Below, one piece after another: positions 19,456-27,957 of a DNA stretch of 52,188 bases. The position numbers and the translations under genes were made by a program. The stretch's first letter is position 1; each line of letters opens with the position of its first letter. The notes beneath the pieces are model-generated. The model was given only the letters and a program-made list of their open reading frames with translations. It was not told the DNA's origin and made no database searches. The stretch is from Deltaproteobacteria bacterium. GTDB lineage: Bacteria; Myxococcota_A; UBA9160; UBA4427. The stretch spans positions 1-52,188 of the forward strand of contig JAFDEK010000013.1 of assembly GCA_019310385.1 (NCBI GenBank), in the 5' to 3' direction.

Positions 19456-19556
19456 CGCGGAGCCGAGGTCGGCTCACGCCGCGGGCTCCGCTGAGGCGGA
19501 GCCGAGGTCGGCTTGCGCCGCGGGCTCCACTGAGGCGCCGCTAGGTCGGCTCACAC
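19441..19556 (+). terminator. Tandem array of stop-codon-bearing hairpins (39-bp unit, three copies)
   Basis: Units at 19441-19479, 19480-19518 and 19519-19556 (39, 39 and 38 bases). In unit 1 GGCTCCGC (19445-19452), loop TGAC and GCGGAGCC (19457-19464) make a perfect 8-bp stem; the TGA in the loop is the epoxide hydrolase stop. Unit 2 repeats the stem with loop TGAG, and unit 3 is degraded. Each of units 1 and 2 also has GAGCCGA-GG-TCGGCTC. No T-run follows, so factor-independent termination is uncertain; 3'-end protection or insulation from the exporter gene downstream is equally possible. Confidence 0.7.
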
Positions 19557-19575
19557 CGCGAGGTAGCCGAAAGCC

Positions 19576-21870
19576 GTGTCTGCAATCGATGTCCTCGTGA
19601 CCCGCGCCAGGGGACCCGTCCTCGCCCTGGTCGCGCTCATCACCGCGCTACTGGGCTTCTTCGCCGCGCGGGTTCCCGTCGACGTCGACAACGAGTCGAT
19701 GAAGACCCAGACCCGGGAGCAGCTCGACACCTACGACGAGTTCCGGCGGATCTTCGGCAGCGACGAAGATCTCGTTCTCGCCGTCAACCACCCTCACCCG
19801 CTCGCTCCTGCGGGCGTTCGCCTGTTGGACGCGCTGGGTGCTCGCGTCGAAGCGATCGATGGTGTGCGGCGTGTCTACAGCCTGAGCAACGCGATCGAGC
19901 TGGTCCCCGGACCCGATGGCGCCGAGGAGCGCGCGTTGCTTCCGCGACCCGCCGAAGGATCGGACTACGAGGGGAGGGCCCTTGCGGCGGTCGAGCGCAA
20001 CCCGGAGCTCACGGGCTTCCTGGTCTCCTCGGATCGACGCACGGCCGCTGTAGTGATCGAGATCGAGCTTCGCCCCGGAGACGACCGCTACCGGGTGCGG
20101 ATGATGAACGATGTGCGCAATCTCATGAGCGAGCTGGCACCCGAGCGAAGCGGCACCCGGCTCCACCTGACCGGGATCGACGCGCAGAAGTACGAGGTCA
20201 CCCGGTTGCTCGGGCGAGACCAGGTCGTCCTGATCCCCGCGGCCGTCATCGCGCTCGCTTTCATGCTCGCGCTCTCGTTCCGCCAGGTTGCGGGCGTGGT
20301 GCTTCCCCTGGCGGTGACCGGCGTGTCGGTTCTGTGGACCCTCGGCCTCTATGGCGTGAGCGGCCACTCCCTCAACCCCATCACCTCCTTGCTGCCGCCC
20401 GTGCTCATGATCCTCTCCGTGAGCACGAGCGTGCATCTCTACGAGCACTGGCGACGGCGGCGCGCCGAGCTCGGCGAGCGAGCGATCGCCGCCACGCTGC
20501 GCGAGCTGCGCTTCCCGTGCTCGCTTACCTCCATCACGACCGCGATGGGGATGCTGTCCCTGACCTTGAGCGATACGCCGGCGGTTCGGGTCTTCGGCCT
20601 CTTCTCCGCGCTGGGAGTCATGATCTCGCTGCTCATGAGCTTCGTTCTCGTCCCCATCGGGCTGAGTCTCCTGCCGTCATCCACGAGGGAGGTGCCCGCG
20701 CGGGGTAGCGAAGAAAGGGAGCGCCTGAGTGTGCTGCTCGAGGGCGCGGCGGGTCTCTCGACCCGCCATCCTGTCGCGATCATCTGCATTGCGTTCGCCG
20801 TCACGGCCGTCGCGGTCGCGGGCATCCCGCGGATCCAGAACAACACGGATCTCGTCGGCTTCCTGAAGCCCAGCTCGCTGCTGCGCCAGGACTCCCTCTT
20901 CGTCGACGAGAACCTGAGCGGAATCAACACCCTCGAAATCATGCTCTCGCGCGACGACGGCGAGGTGCTGAGCTCCGCCGATACGATCCGTCGACTCGAG
21001 ACCTTCCGCGCTGCCCTGCTCGCCCATGAGGAGGTCAGCTCGGCCCAGAGCGTTCTGGATCTACTGAGCGCGATTCACCGAGCGGAATCGGCAGGTCGCG
21101 GGTGGTCGATTCCGCGGGACGAGGAGGAGATCCTCTACAGCTTGGATCTCCTCGAGGCGGCCGGTGACGCGGACCTGATCCGCCGGGTGATGGATTCCGG
21201 CTTCGCGCACACCCGCGTGCGGGTGCAGATCCACTCCATCGGCTCCGCGGCCGCGGCCGAGCTCGAAGATCGGCTCATGGGCGAGGCGCGGGAGATCTTC
21301 GGGGTCGACTACGCGATCGAGGTCACGGGCGCGTTCCACCAGATGGCGCGGGACTCCAATCGCATCGTTCGCAATCAGGTGGAGAGCTTCTCCCTCGCGC
21401 TCGGCCTCGTCATCCTCACCATCGGTCTCATCTTCCGCTCGCCCCGGGTTCTCGTCCTGTCGATCTTCCCCAACGTGGTTCCCCTGATCTGGACCGCGGG
21501 CCTCATGGCCTATCTCGGGATCGACCTCAGCACCGGGACCACGATGATCGCGTCGGTGGTGATCGGGATCGCGGTAGACGACACGATCCACTATCTCACG
21601 CGCTACCGGAGAGAGTGCGCGCGAAACCCCTCCCGCTCGTGCAGCGCCAGCGTGGTCGCGACGACGACGGGGATCGGCCGAGCCCTGGTGATCTCGTCGC
21701 TCGTGCTGGTGGTCGGCTTCTGGGTTGGCGCTCTCGGGAGCTTCCTCCCTACCATCTACTTCTCCCTTCTCACCGGGGTCACGATGATCAGCGCCCTGCT
21801 CTGCGACCTGCTGGTTCTGCCTGCCAGCCTGGTGCTGTGGGACCGCTTCACGCCGGGGCGCGCCCGATGA
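19576..21870 (+). CDS. RND superfamily exporter, MMPL type (HAE3-like)
   Basis: Inner-membrane transporter of 764 residues with the duplicated RND layout: one helix near residues 12-31, a periplasmic loop, a bundle of five helices from about 215 to 370 (VVLIPAAVIALAFMLALSF is the first), then a second half starting near 395 with its own loop and a bundle from about 600 to 760. Conserved charged helix pairs are represented by GIAVDDTIHYLTRYRRE near residue 675. Such proteins export lipids or hydrophobic molecules. The hopanoid transporter HpnN belongs to this superfamily, but the match here is not specific. GTG start at 19576. The next gene begins inside its stop codon. Confidence 0.88.
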   Translation: MSAIDVLVTRARGPVLALVALITALLGFFAARVPVDVDNESMKTQTREQLDTYDEFRRIFGSDEDLVLAVNHPHPLAPAGVRLLDALGARVEAIDGVRRVYSLSNAIELVPGPDGAEERALLPRPAEGSDYEGRALAAVERNPELTGFLVSSDRRTAAVVIEIELRPGDDRYRVRMMNDVRNLMSELAPERSGTRLHLTGIDAQKYEVTRLLGRDQVVLIPAAVIALAFMLALSFRQVAGVVLPLAVTGVSVLWTLGLYGVSGHSLNPITSLLPPVLMILSVSTSVHLYEHWRRRRAELGERAIAATLRELRFPCSLTSITTAMGMLSLTLSDTPAVRVFGLFSALGVMISLLMSFVLVPIGLSLLPSSTREVPARGSEERERLSVLLEGAAGLSTRHPVAIICIAFAVTAVAVAGIPRIQNNTDLVGFLKPSSLLRQDSLFVDENLSGINTLEIMLSRDDGEVLSSADTIRRLETFRAALLAHEEVSSAQSVLDLLSAIHRAESAGRGWSIPRDEEEILYSLDLLEAAGDADLIRRVMDSGFAHTRVRVQIHSIGSAAAAELEDRLMGEAREIFGVDYAIEVTGAFHQMARDSNRIVRNQVESFSLALGLVILTIGLIFRSPRVLVLSIFPNVVPLIWTAGLMAYLGIDLSTGTTMIASVVIGIAVDDTIHYLTRYRRECARNPSRSCSASVVATTTGIGRALVISSLVLVVGFWVGALGSFLPTIYFSLLTGVTMISALLCDLLVLPASLVLWDRFTPGRAR

Positions 21871-22496
21871 GAGCCCGCAGTCGGCTGACACTGCTGCTCG
21901 TCCACGTCCTGGCCCTCGCTCCCGGGGCCCTGATGGCCGCGACCGTGGCGAGCGCCCAGCAGCCGGCGGAGTTGGAGGCCGTAGCGGAGCGCCCTCGCGA
22001 CGAGATCCTGAGACGCGCCGAAATTCGATCGCGCGGCCGTTCTCACGGAGAGGTCAGGCTGGTGGCGCGCGGCGAGGCGCGTGCCGTCCAGACGCTTCTC
22101 TACAGCAAGGTGCTCCGCAAGGTGGTCGCCCGCATTCGCGAGAAGGAGGCCGCGAACTGGCCCGCCTCCCGACCGGGGCACGCGGATTCCCTGACCTATG
22201 TCGCGGCGCTCGATCGCGCAGGTGAGCAAGTGCGGGAGGCCGCGAGTGCGAAGCAGGGCGACCGCCGCCGCCAACTGCTGATCGAGTTCTGGGCCACCCG
22301 CTCCGGCAGCGGCGTGAAGCTCCTCGAGCCCCGGGCGCAGCGGGTCGAGGACGAGCTCGTGATCAGCGACGCGCGTCCCATGGAGCAACTGCTGCTCTCA
22401 CGGGAGTACGTCACGCAGAGCATGCTGCTGATTGCCCGAGAGCACTTCCCGCTCGACGACGAGGAGCTCCGCGGGCTGCTCCGCCTCGCCGACTGA
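21867..22496 (+). CDS. Exported protein of unknown function, coupled to the exporter
   Basis: A 209-residue protein I do not recognise. The first 30 residues form a Sec signal peptide (MRARSRLTLLLVHVLALAPG, cleavage probably after VASA). The mature part is highly charged and mostly helical, rich in Arg and Glu, with no cysteine cluster or known motif. The start ATG overlaps the transporter stop (ATGA), which argues for a shared function, for example a periplasmic partner of the RND pump. MMPL pumps are often followed by an outer-membrane lipoprotein sorting-like protein, but nothing in this sequence shows that fold. Confidence 0.7.
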   Translation: MRARSRLTLLLVHVLALAPGALMAATVASAQQPAELEAVAERPRDEILRRAEIRSRGRSHGEVRLVARGEARAVQTLLYSKVLRKVVARIREKEAANWPASRPGHADSLTYVAALDRAGEQVREAASAKQGDRRRQLLIEFWATRSGSGVKLLEPRAQRVEDELVISDARPMEQLLLSREYVTQSMLLIAREHFPLDDEELRGLLRLAD

Positions 22497-22585
22497 CCGG
22501 CCCGGAACGGCCTTCCCTCCCGTTCGTCACCCCTTTGCCGGCGCCGCGTTCTGGCTCCGGCCGCTTCCCGTGCTACCGTGAATCA

Positions 22586-23218
22586 ATGGATCGCAGCGTC
22601 CTGGTCGTCGTCTCGCTTCTCGCCAGCTCGACCTCCTTTGCCTCCCTGCCTCCCGCGCTGGACTTTGGAGACGCGCCGGATCCCACCTACCCGTCGTTGC
22701 TGGCCAGTGACGGAGCCAGTCATGACATCACGACCGGTGGTGCATACCTGGGCGCGCAGGTCGATGACGAGCTCGACGGCTTCTCGTCACTGGAGGCGGA
22801 CGGCGACGATCTGGACGCGTTCGACGACGAGGACGGCGTCGTCTTCGCCTCGGAGCTGCTGCAGGGCGAGGTCGCGTTGGTCGACGTCACGGCGAGCGGA
22901 GCCACGCTTCTCGACGCCTGGATCGACTTCGACGCCAACGGTTCCTGGGAGGACGCCGGCGAGCAGATCTTCACCAGCGAGCCCCTGGCGGCCGGAGTCA
23001 ACTCGCTGGACTTCAGCATTCCCGCATCGGCGGCGCTGGGGAACACCTATGCGCGCTTTCGTTGCAGTAGTGCGGGTGGACTCGGCCCACAGGGACATGC
23101 GCTCACTGGCGAGGTCGAGGACTACCTCGTTCTGGTGCCGGAGCCGGCAGGCAAGTCGCTCGGCGTAGCGGCGTTGCTCGCCCTCGTGTCCATGGCGCAT
23201 CGCCGCCAGGTCGCGTAG
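22586..23218 (+). CDS. GEVED-domain protein with PEP-CTERM sorting tail
   Basis: A 210-residue secreted protein. It has a signal peptide (MDRSVLVVVSLLASSTSFAS), then an acidic domain opening LDFGDAPDPTYPSLL and closing with ALTGEVEDYLV, the GEVED-type repeat module found in bacterial surface proteins. The tail is VPEP, a hydrophobic stretch (GVAALLALVSM) and HRR, the PEP-CTERM signal recognised by exosortase in extracellular-matrix-producing Gram-negatives. The ATG at 22586 was chosen because the signal peptide starts there. The final 97 bases overlap the 3' end of the convergent GT39-like gene. No exosortase gene is in view. Mature domain composition (Asp/Glu rich) suggests calcium or matrix binding. 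Confidence 0.8.
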   Translation: MDRSVLVVVSLLASSTSFASLPPALDFGDAPDPTYPSLLASDGASHDITTGGAYLGAQVDDELDGFSSLEADGDDLDAFDDEDGVVFASELLQGEVALVDVTASGATLLDAWIDFDANGSWEDAGEQIFTSEPLAAGVNSLDFSIPASAALGNTYARFRCSSAGGLGPQGHALTGEVEDYLVLVPEPAGKSLGVAALLALVSMAHRRQVA

Positions 23219-24627
23219 CCGCCGAGTCCGAGGCGCCAGCTCTCCCTTGCATCCATCAGTTCGAGTGCGGCGTAGCGAGCCGAGAACCAGATGGCGGGAT
23301 AGGCGAGCAGGAGATAGCGGCCGATGAAGGTCTCCCCGAGAGAGTGCAGGGCGACCAGGCAGAAGCTCGCCGCGGACAGCCAGAAGAGGTCGAAATCCCG
23401 CCTGCGCGCGGAGAGCGGTATCGCGACGAGCGCCAGCGCGGAGAGCAGCGCGCTCAGGTGCAGGTGCTTCAGTGCGCCGCGCAGCAGGCGGATCGCACCC
23501 TTCACGAAATCGTTCCATCCCGGTGAGGTGATGAGAAAGGCCGTGTCCTGGGGCCGCGCGGGCGAGAAGAGATCGGGGTAGTGGGGATAGCTCGCGTTCC
23601 CTCCGCTCGGCAGCTTCGGGGCGCGGTGCCAGTCCAGGAAGGGGACGTAGAGAGAGCGGACGACGAAGTGCATCGGCCTCTCTCGCAGAGCCTCGATGAC
23701 GGCTCCCTCGAGCAGGGCCGTGATCTCCGGGAAGCGCAGCCCCGCGTCTTTGAGGGTGCGCACGATCGTGGGGTGGGTGGTTGTTACGCGACTGCGATCC
23801 CCGTCGAAGTAGGCGAGAAGCTGCCGGGAGACCGCTCCCTCGCTCGCGAAGGACTGATCTGCTGCCACGACCCGGTTGTAGACGTGCTGCCAGGTTCGGT
23901 CCGTGAGGGTCGCCTGGCCCATGAGGCGCGCATTCATGGCGACGAAGCCGGCCGGAATGGCGACGATCAGCAGTGCGGCCGCGCTGGCCTCGCGCCAGCC
24001 CCGTCGCAGGGCCCCGGCGCCAAATGGGCGGAAGCAGGCCAGGAGCACCAGCGGGACGAAGACGAAGACCACCGTCTTGATCGCGATTCCCCAGCCCATC
24101 ATGAGTCCGATCCCGATGCCGTTTCGAATCGGCGCCCGGGCGCCCGGCGAGCGACTCGCGAGGTACCAGACGCCGACGACGAGAGTCGAAATCAAGATCT
24201 CGGGGGAGAGCTGCTGGGCGGCGGTCAGGCTGACGGGATCGGCCATGACGAAGAAGAGGAAGAGCTGGCCGCGTCTGCCCACTCGCTCGAGCAGGCCGAG
24301 ACGGTGCACGATCAGCGAGACCGAGAGGACGCAGAGGAGCTGCTGGATCAGGACCGCGACCACGAAGGCATGATCGCCGCCCACGAGCCGACACAGGGCC
24401 AGAAAGGCGGGATAGCCGGGTGGAAAGAAGCTCTCGAAGTAGCCGGCCTCGAGCAGCCCCGTCATGCGAGCCGCCTGGAGGCAGTAGATCATGATGTCGT
24501 TGTGGTAGGCGACGGGCAGCAGCAGGGCCGCGGTCACGCGGCAGGTCAGCCCCCAGACGATCAGTCGCTGCCAGAGCCGCGTCGTGGGGGCCTGCTGACC
24601 GGGATGCGCGGCTTCGCCACTCGTCAT
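23122..24627 (-). CDS. Polytopic membrane glycosyltransferase (GT39/ArnT-like)
   Basis: A 501-residue membrane protein with about ten predicted helices; residues 20-40 form the first, followed by a short loop YHNDIMIYCLQA, a position where GT39-type enzymes hold acidic catalytic residues. Later features are FFPPGYPAFLALCR, ADPVSLTAAQQLSPEILIS and GETFIGRYLLLAYPAIWF. Such enzymes take a sugar from a polyprenyl-phosphate carrier and add it to a protein, glycan or lipid on the periplasmic side; the DPM1-like GT2 at 13483 could supply the donor. The start is the ATG at 24627. Its C-terminal 32 codons lie antisense to the PEP-CTERM tail of the neighbouring gene. Family placement is by topology and weak motifs. 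Confidence 0.75.
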   Translation of the reverse strand: MTSGEAAHPGQQAPTTRLWQRLIVWGLTCRVTAALLLPVAYHNDIMIYCLQAARMTGLLEAGYFESFFPPGYPAFLALCRLVGGDHAFVVAVLIQQLLCVLSVSLIVHRLGLLERVGRRGQLFLFFVMADPVSLTAAQQLSPEILISTLVVGVWYLASRSPGARAPIRNGIGIGLMMGWGIAIKTVVFVFVPLVLLACFRPFGAGALRRGWREASAAALLIVAIPAGFVAMNARLMGQATLTDRTWQHVYNRVVAADQSFASEGAVSRQLLAYFDGDRSRVTTTHPTIVRTLKDAGLRFPEITALLEGAVIEALRERPMHFVVRSLYVPFLDWHRAPKLPSGGNASYPHYPDLFSPARPQDTAFLITSPGWNDFVKGAIRLLRGALKHLHLSALLSALALVAIPLSARRRDFDLFWLSAASFCLVALHSLGETFIGRYLLLAYPAIWFSARYAALELMDARESWRLGLGGYATWRRCAMDTRASNAATPSDLPAGSGTRTR

Positions 24628-24714
24628 TCGCGCCCTATCGGATCATTCGACCATCGACTTGAAAGCACCGGCCGCGGCTTCCCGCGGGGCAAGTCTCGCT
24701 TCGATCCCTTCCCC

Positions 24715-24743
24715 TAGACAGAGCGGGCACTCCTCTGTACGAT
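24715..24743 (+). promoter_or_regulatory. Promoter of the amidohydrolase gene
   Basis: TAGACA (24715-24720) and TACGAT (24738-24743) are 17 bases apart, a sigma-70-like layout. The start of transcription falls near 24750, inside the operator palindrome that follows, and about 60 bases ahead of the start codon. Confidence 0.55.
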
Positions 24744-24744
24744 T

Positions 24745-24763
24745 ATCTGACGGTTCGTCAGAT
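24745..24763. promoter_or_regulatory. TetR-type operator palindrome
   Basis: ATCTGACG-GTT-CGTCAGAT is a perfect inverted repeat with 8-bp arms and a 3-base centre. The TGACG-N3-CGTCA core is typical of TetR-family repressors of lipid and CoA metabolism. It overlaps the downstream edge of the -10 element and the predicted transcription start, the right place for repression. No tetR gene is in this window. Confidence 0.65.
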
Positions 24764-24808
24764 TGCGGCGCCCAGCGGCGCAACCGGCACACAAGGAGCC
24801 AAGCCCCG

Positions 24809-26116
24809 ATGACCTCAGACGATCTCATCCTCGTGAGCGTGGACGACCACGTCGTCGAGCCCCCCGACATGTTCGACCAGCACGTGCCGGCGAAGTACAA
24901 GGACCGGGCTCCCAAGGTGAAGCGGAAGAAGGGCGGCAGCGAGGTGTGGGTCTTCGAAGGAGCCCAGCTGCCCAACATCGGGCTCAACGCCGTGGTGGGT
25001 CGGGTGCCCGAAGAGTACGGGGTCGAGCCCACCTCCTACGAGCAGATGCGCGCCGGCGCCTACGACATCCACGAGCGCGTTCGCGACATGAACGCGAACG
25101 GCATGCTGGGCTCCCTCTGCTTTCCCTCCTTCCCCTCTTTTTGCGGCGCCCTGTGGCATCGCACCAAGGACAAGGAGCTCGCCCTGGCGATGTGCCGGGC
25201 CTACAACGACTGGCACATCGACGAGTGGTGCGGCGCCTACCCGGGTCGTTTCATTCCCCTGATGATCCCCCCCATCTGGGACCCGAAGCTCATGGCCGAC
25301 GAGGTGCGCCGGGTCGCAAAGAAGGGCTGCCACACGGTGAGCTTCACCGAAGATCCCGGCCAGCTCGGGCTTCCCAGTCTCCACAACGAGCACTGGGATC
25401 CGGTGTGGGAGGCGTGCTCGGACGAGGGCACCACGATCGCGATTCACATCGGCTCCGCGAAGGGGATGGCGTTCACCTCCCTGGAGGCGCCCGTCGACGT
25501 GATGATCACGGTCTCGCCCATCAGCCTCGTGAGCTGTGCGGCGGACCTGATGTGGTCGAGCATCCTGCGCCGCTACCCGAACATGAAGTTCGCCCTCTCC
25601 GAGGGCGGGATCGGCTGGATCCCCTACTTCCTCGAGCGCTGCGACTACGTGTACGAGCACCACCACCGCTGGACGGGGCAGAGCTTCGGGGACCTCAAGC
25701 CCAGCGACGTCTTCCGCCGCAATATCATCACCTGCTTCATCGACGACCCGGTGGGGGTGAAGCTGCGCCGCGAGATCGGAATCGACTGCATCACCTGGGA
25801 GTGCGACTACCCCCACTCGGACACCACCTGGCCGCGCTCTCCCGAGATCCTGTGGCAGAGCCTCGATGGCGTCTCCGACGAGGACATCAACAAGATGACC
25901 CACGAGAACGCGATTCGGGACTTCCGCTTCGATCCTTTCGCCCACCGCCCCAAGGAGAAGTGCAGCGCCGCGGCCCTGCGCGCCGAGTCGCCCGACGTGG
26001 ACCTCTCCCTCACCAGCGGCGGGGGCAAGCCGCCGCGCGAGGAGGGCGAGGGCATCATCACCACCAGGGACGTCACGACCCAGCTCGCGAGCGCCTTCGA
26101 GACGCCCTTCGAGTAG
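24809..26116 (+). CDS. Amidohydrolase-2 family metal-dependent hydrolase or decarboxylase
   Basis: A 435-residue TIM-barrel protein of the amidohydrolase_2 family (ACMSD-like group). Metal-site features are SVDDHVVEPPDMFDQH at the N-terminus, TTIAIHIGSAKG with a barrel histidine near residue 215, and CITWECDYPHSDTTWPRS near residue 330, where the conserved Asp lies. Related enzymes hydrolyse or decarboxylate small cyclic or aromatic substrates; the true substrate is unknown. The ATG at 24809 has AAGGAG 13 bases upstream. The C-terminal 60 residues are charged and look disordered. Expression is probably under a TetR-type repressor because of the operator at 24745. Confidence 0.85.
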   Translation: MTSDDLILVSVDDHVVEPPDMFDQHVPAKYKDRAPKVKRKKGGSEVWVFEGAQLPNIGLNAVVGRVPEEYGVEPTSYEQMRAGAYDIHERVRDMNANGMLGSLCFPSFPSFCGALWHRTKDKELALAMCRAYNDWHIDEWCGAYPGRFIPLMIPPIWDPKLMADEVRRVAKKGCHTVSFTEDPGQLGLPSLHNEHWDPVWEACSDEGTTIAIHIGSAKGMAFTSLEAPVDVMITVSPISLVSCAADLMWSSILRRYPNMKFALSEGGIGWIPYFLERCDYVYEHHHRWTGQSFGDLKPSDVFRRNIITCFIDDPVGVKLRREIGIDCITWECDYPHSDTTWPRSPEILWQSLDGVSDEDINKMTHENAIRDFRFDPFAHRPKEKCSAAALRAESPDVDLSLTSGGGKPPREEGEGIITTRDVTTQLASAFETPFE

Positions 26117-26140
26117 CCCCGCTCCTCTACGCTATTCCTC

Positions 26141-26168
26141 GCTGCGATCGCAGCCTCGCCACGCGTGG
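26141..26168. other. Two adjacent perfect palindromes upstream of sppA
   Basis: GCTGCGATCGCAGC (26141-26154) and CCACGCGTGG (26159-26168) sit between the amidohydrolase stop and the sppA start. They have no loops, so a protein-binding role is more likely than termination. I cannot name a regulator. Confidence 0.35.
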
Positions 26169-26192
26169 TAGCCTGTGTCCAGGAGGAGAGGG

Positions 26193-27944
26193 ATGAAGCG
26201 GATCTTGCCCTTTATCGTGATTCCCCTCGCGGCCGCGCTGGCCTTCGCGGGGTGGCGGACCTTTTTTGGCTCCGGGGGGCCGGACATCGAGCCGGGCAGC
26301 ACCCTGCTGGTGGAGCTCTCGGGGCGCTACGTGGAGGCGCCGGCGCAGCCCCTGATCTCCCGTGTCCTCGGTGACACCGAGCGGCCCTTCGTGGGCCTGC
26401 TCTCCACCCTGGCGTTGGCGGAGCGCGACGATCGCATCGCGACCGTGGTGCTGCGCATCCGATCCCTCGACATCGGCTGGGGCAAGGCGGACGAGCTGCG
26501 GGCCGCCATCGGGCGGCTGCGCGCCGCTGGCCGCAAGACCGTGGCCTACCTCGAGCTGGCCTCCTTCAACGCGAGCCGCGAGTACTATGTCGCGACGGCG
26601 GCCGACGAGATCTACGTCCTGCCCGGCGCCGCGATCCCCGTCGTGGGCCTCGCGGCCGAGTACATCTTCCTCGGCGGCGTCTGGGAGAAGCTCGGATTGG
26701 AGATCGAGGTCTCGCGGGCGGGCAAGTACAAGAGCGCCGTCGAGACCATTGCGGGCACCGGGATGTCCGAAGCCTCGCGGGAGATGGCCAACTCCCTCCT
26801 CGACGACATGGACCGGCGTTTCAGGACCGCCATCGCCCAGGGGCGCGGTCTCACCCCCGCGACGGTCGACGCCGTCATCGACGAGGGCCCGGTTCTTCCC
26901 GCGCAGCTGGTCGCCCACGACTTCATCGACGGTGTGCGACACCTGCGCGAGCTCGCCGCCTTCGAGGCGCCGGTGGTAACTCCGGAGGTCTACGCGGAGG
27001 TGTCGCCCGGCGACCTGGGCTTCGAGCCGGTTGCCCACTTCGCCCTCGTCTATGGGAGCGGCACCGTGGTCGCGGGCAAGGGGAGACGTTCCTTGCGCGG
27101 CGAGCCGGTCTTCGCCTCCGAGACCGTCAGCCAGGCGCTGCTCGACGCCGCCAAGGATCCGGAGATCGACGGGATCGTGTTCCGCATCGACAGCCCGGGC
27201 GGCACATCCTTCGCCCCGGAGGTGATCTGGAGCGCCCTGCAGCACATTCGGGCCGAAGGGGCGAAGCCCGTCGTCGCGTCCTTCTCGGACGTCGCCGCCT
27301 CGGCGGGCTACTACGCGGCGGTCGGTGCCGACGCAATCGTGTCTTCTCCCGGCACCCTCACGGGCTCCATCGGCGTGTTTGCCCTGCGTCCCGTCTTCGG
27401 CGGCCTCTTCGACAAGCTCGGTATCGAGGTCGAGACCCTGCAGCGGGGCAAGCACGCAGACTTTCTGCTGAGCAGCGGCGTGCAGTCCGAGGGGTCGCGC
27501 GAACGCATGCGCGCGCTCACCCTCGACATCTACGATCTCTTCGTCGGGCGGGTTGCCGAGGGGCGGGGGCTCGAACGCATCGAGGTGGACGCGGTTGGCC
27601 AGGGCCGGGTGTGGACCGGCGAACAAGCCCATCAGGCGGGGCTCGTCGACGAGCTCGGCGGCCTCCACACCGCGGTGTCGTGGCTCAATCGCGAGTTGGG
27701 CCACGACGAGGATGCCGACGTGCTCCTGATCCCCTATCCACGGACGGGGGGCCTCAGCGAGCAGATCGCCGAGCTGCTGCGCGGCGACGCGTCCGCGTTC
27801 TCCGATCTTTCCGCCCGCGAGCTCCTGGCGGCCCGCCGCGTGCTCCCCCTGCCAAAGATCCTCTGGCAGCTCGAGTCCTGGCTCGCCGAGCTCCCCTTGG
27901 ACGCCCCGCTCTTGATTCCCCCCGTGATCGTCGAGATTCACTAG
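26193..27944 (+). CDS. sppA: Signal peptide peptidase SppA (67-kDa, double-domain type)
   Basis: Membrane-anchored serine protease that degrades cleaved signal peptides. The 583 residues comprise an N-terminal anchor (MKRILPFIVIPLAAALAFAG), a first S49 domain with AGKYKSAVE, whose Lys180 aligns with the general-base Lys209 of E. coli, and a second S49 domain with IDGIVFRIDSPGG and DVAASAGYYAAVGAD, whose Ser370 is the nucleophile, followed by SSPGTLTGSIGVF. Catalytic residues come from different halves, as in E. coli. The start at 26193 has a very strong AGGAGGAGAGGG site; an in-frame ATG at 26175 lies before it and is less likely. Followed after 13 bases by the alpha/beta hydrolase. Confidence 0.93.
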   Translation: MKRILPFIVIPLAAALAFAGWRTFFGSGGPDIEPGSTLLVELSGRYVEAPAQPLISRVLGDTERPFVGLLSTLALAERDDRIATVVLRIRSLDIGWGKADELRAAIGRLRAAGRKTVAYLELASFNASREYYVATAADEIYVLPGAAIPVVGLAAEYIFLGGVWEKLGLEIEVSRAGKYKSAVETIAGTGMSEASREMANSLLDDMDRRFRTAIAQGRGLTPATVDAVIDEGPVLPAQLVAHDFIDGVRHLRELAAFEAPVVTPEVYAEVSPGDLGFEPVAHFALVYGSGTVVAGKGRRSLRGEPVFASETVSQALLDAAKDPEIDGIVFRIDSPGGTSFAPEVIWSALQHIRAEGAKPVVASFSDVAASAGYYAAVGADAIVSSPGTLTGSIGVFALRPVFGGLFDKLGIEVETLQRGKHADFLLSSGVQSEGSRERMRALTLDIYDLFVGRVAEGRGLERIEVDAVGQGRVWTGEQAHQAGLVDELGGLHTAVSWLNRELGHDEDADVLLIPYPRTGGLSEQIAELLRGDASAFSDLSARELLAARRVLPLPKILWQLESWLAELPLDAPLLIPPVIVEIH

Positions 27945-27957
27945 CAGGAGAACGCGG

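Noticed and set aside
19441-19556. CRISPR-like array
   Set aside because: Units abut directly with no spacers and no cas genes; it is a tandem duplication of a gene end.
19576-21870. Assignment as hopanoid transporter HpnN
   Set aside because: Only general MMPL/RND features are seen; no hpn genes adjoin, and hpnB is 13 kb away in another operon.
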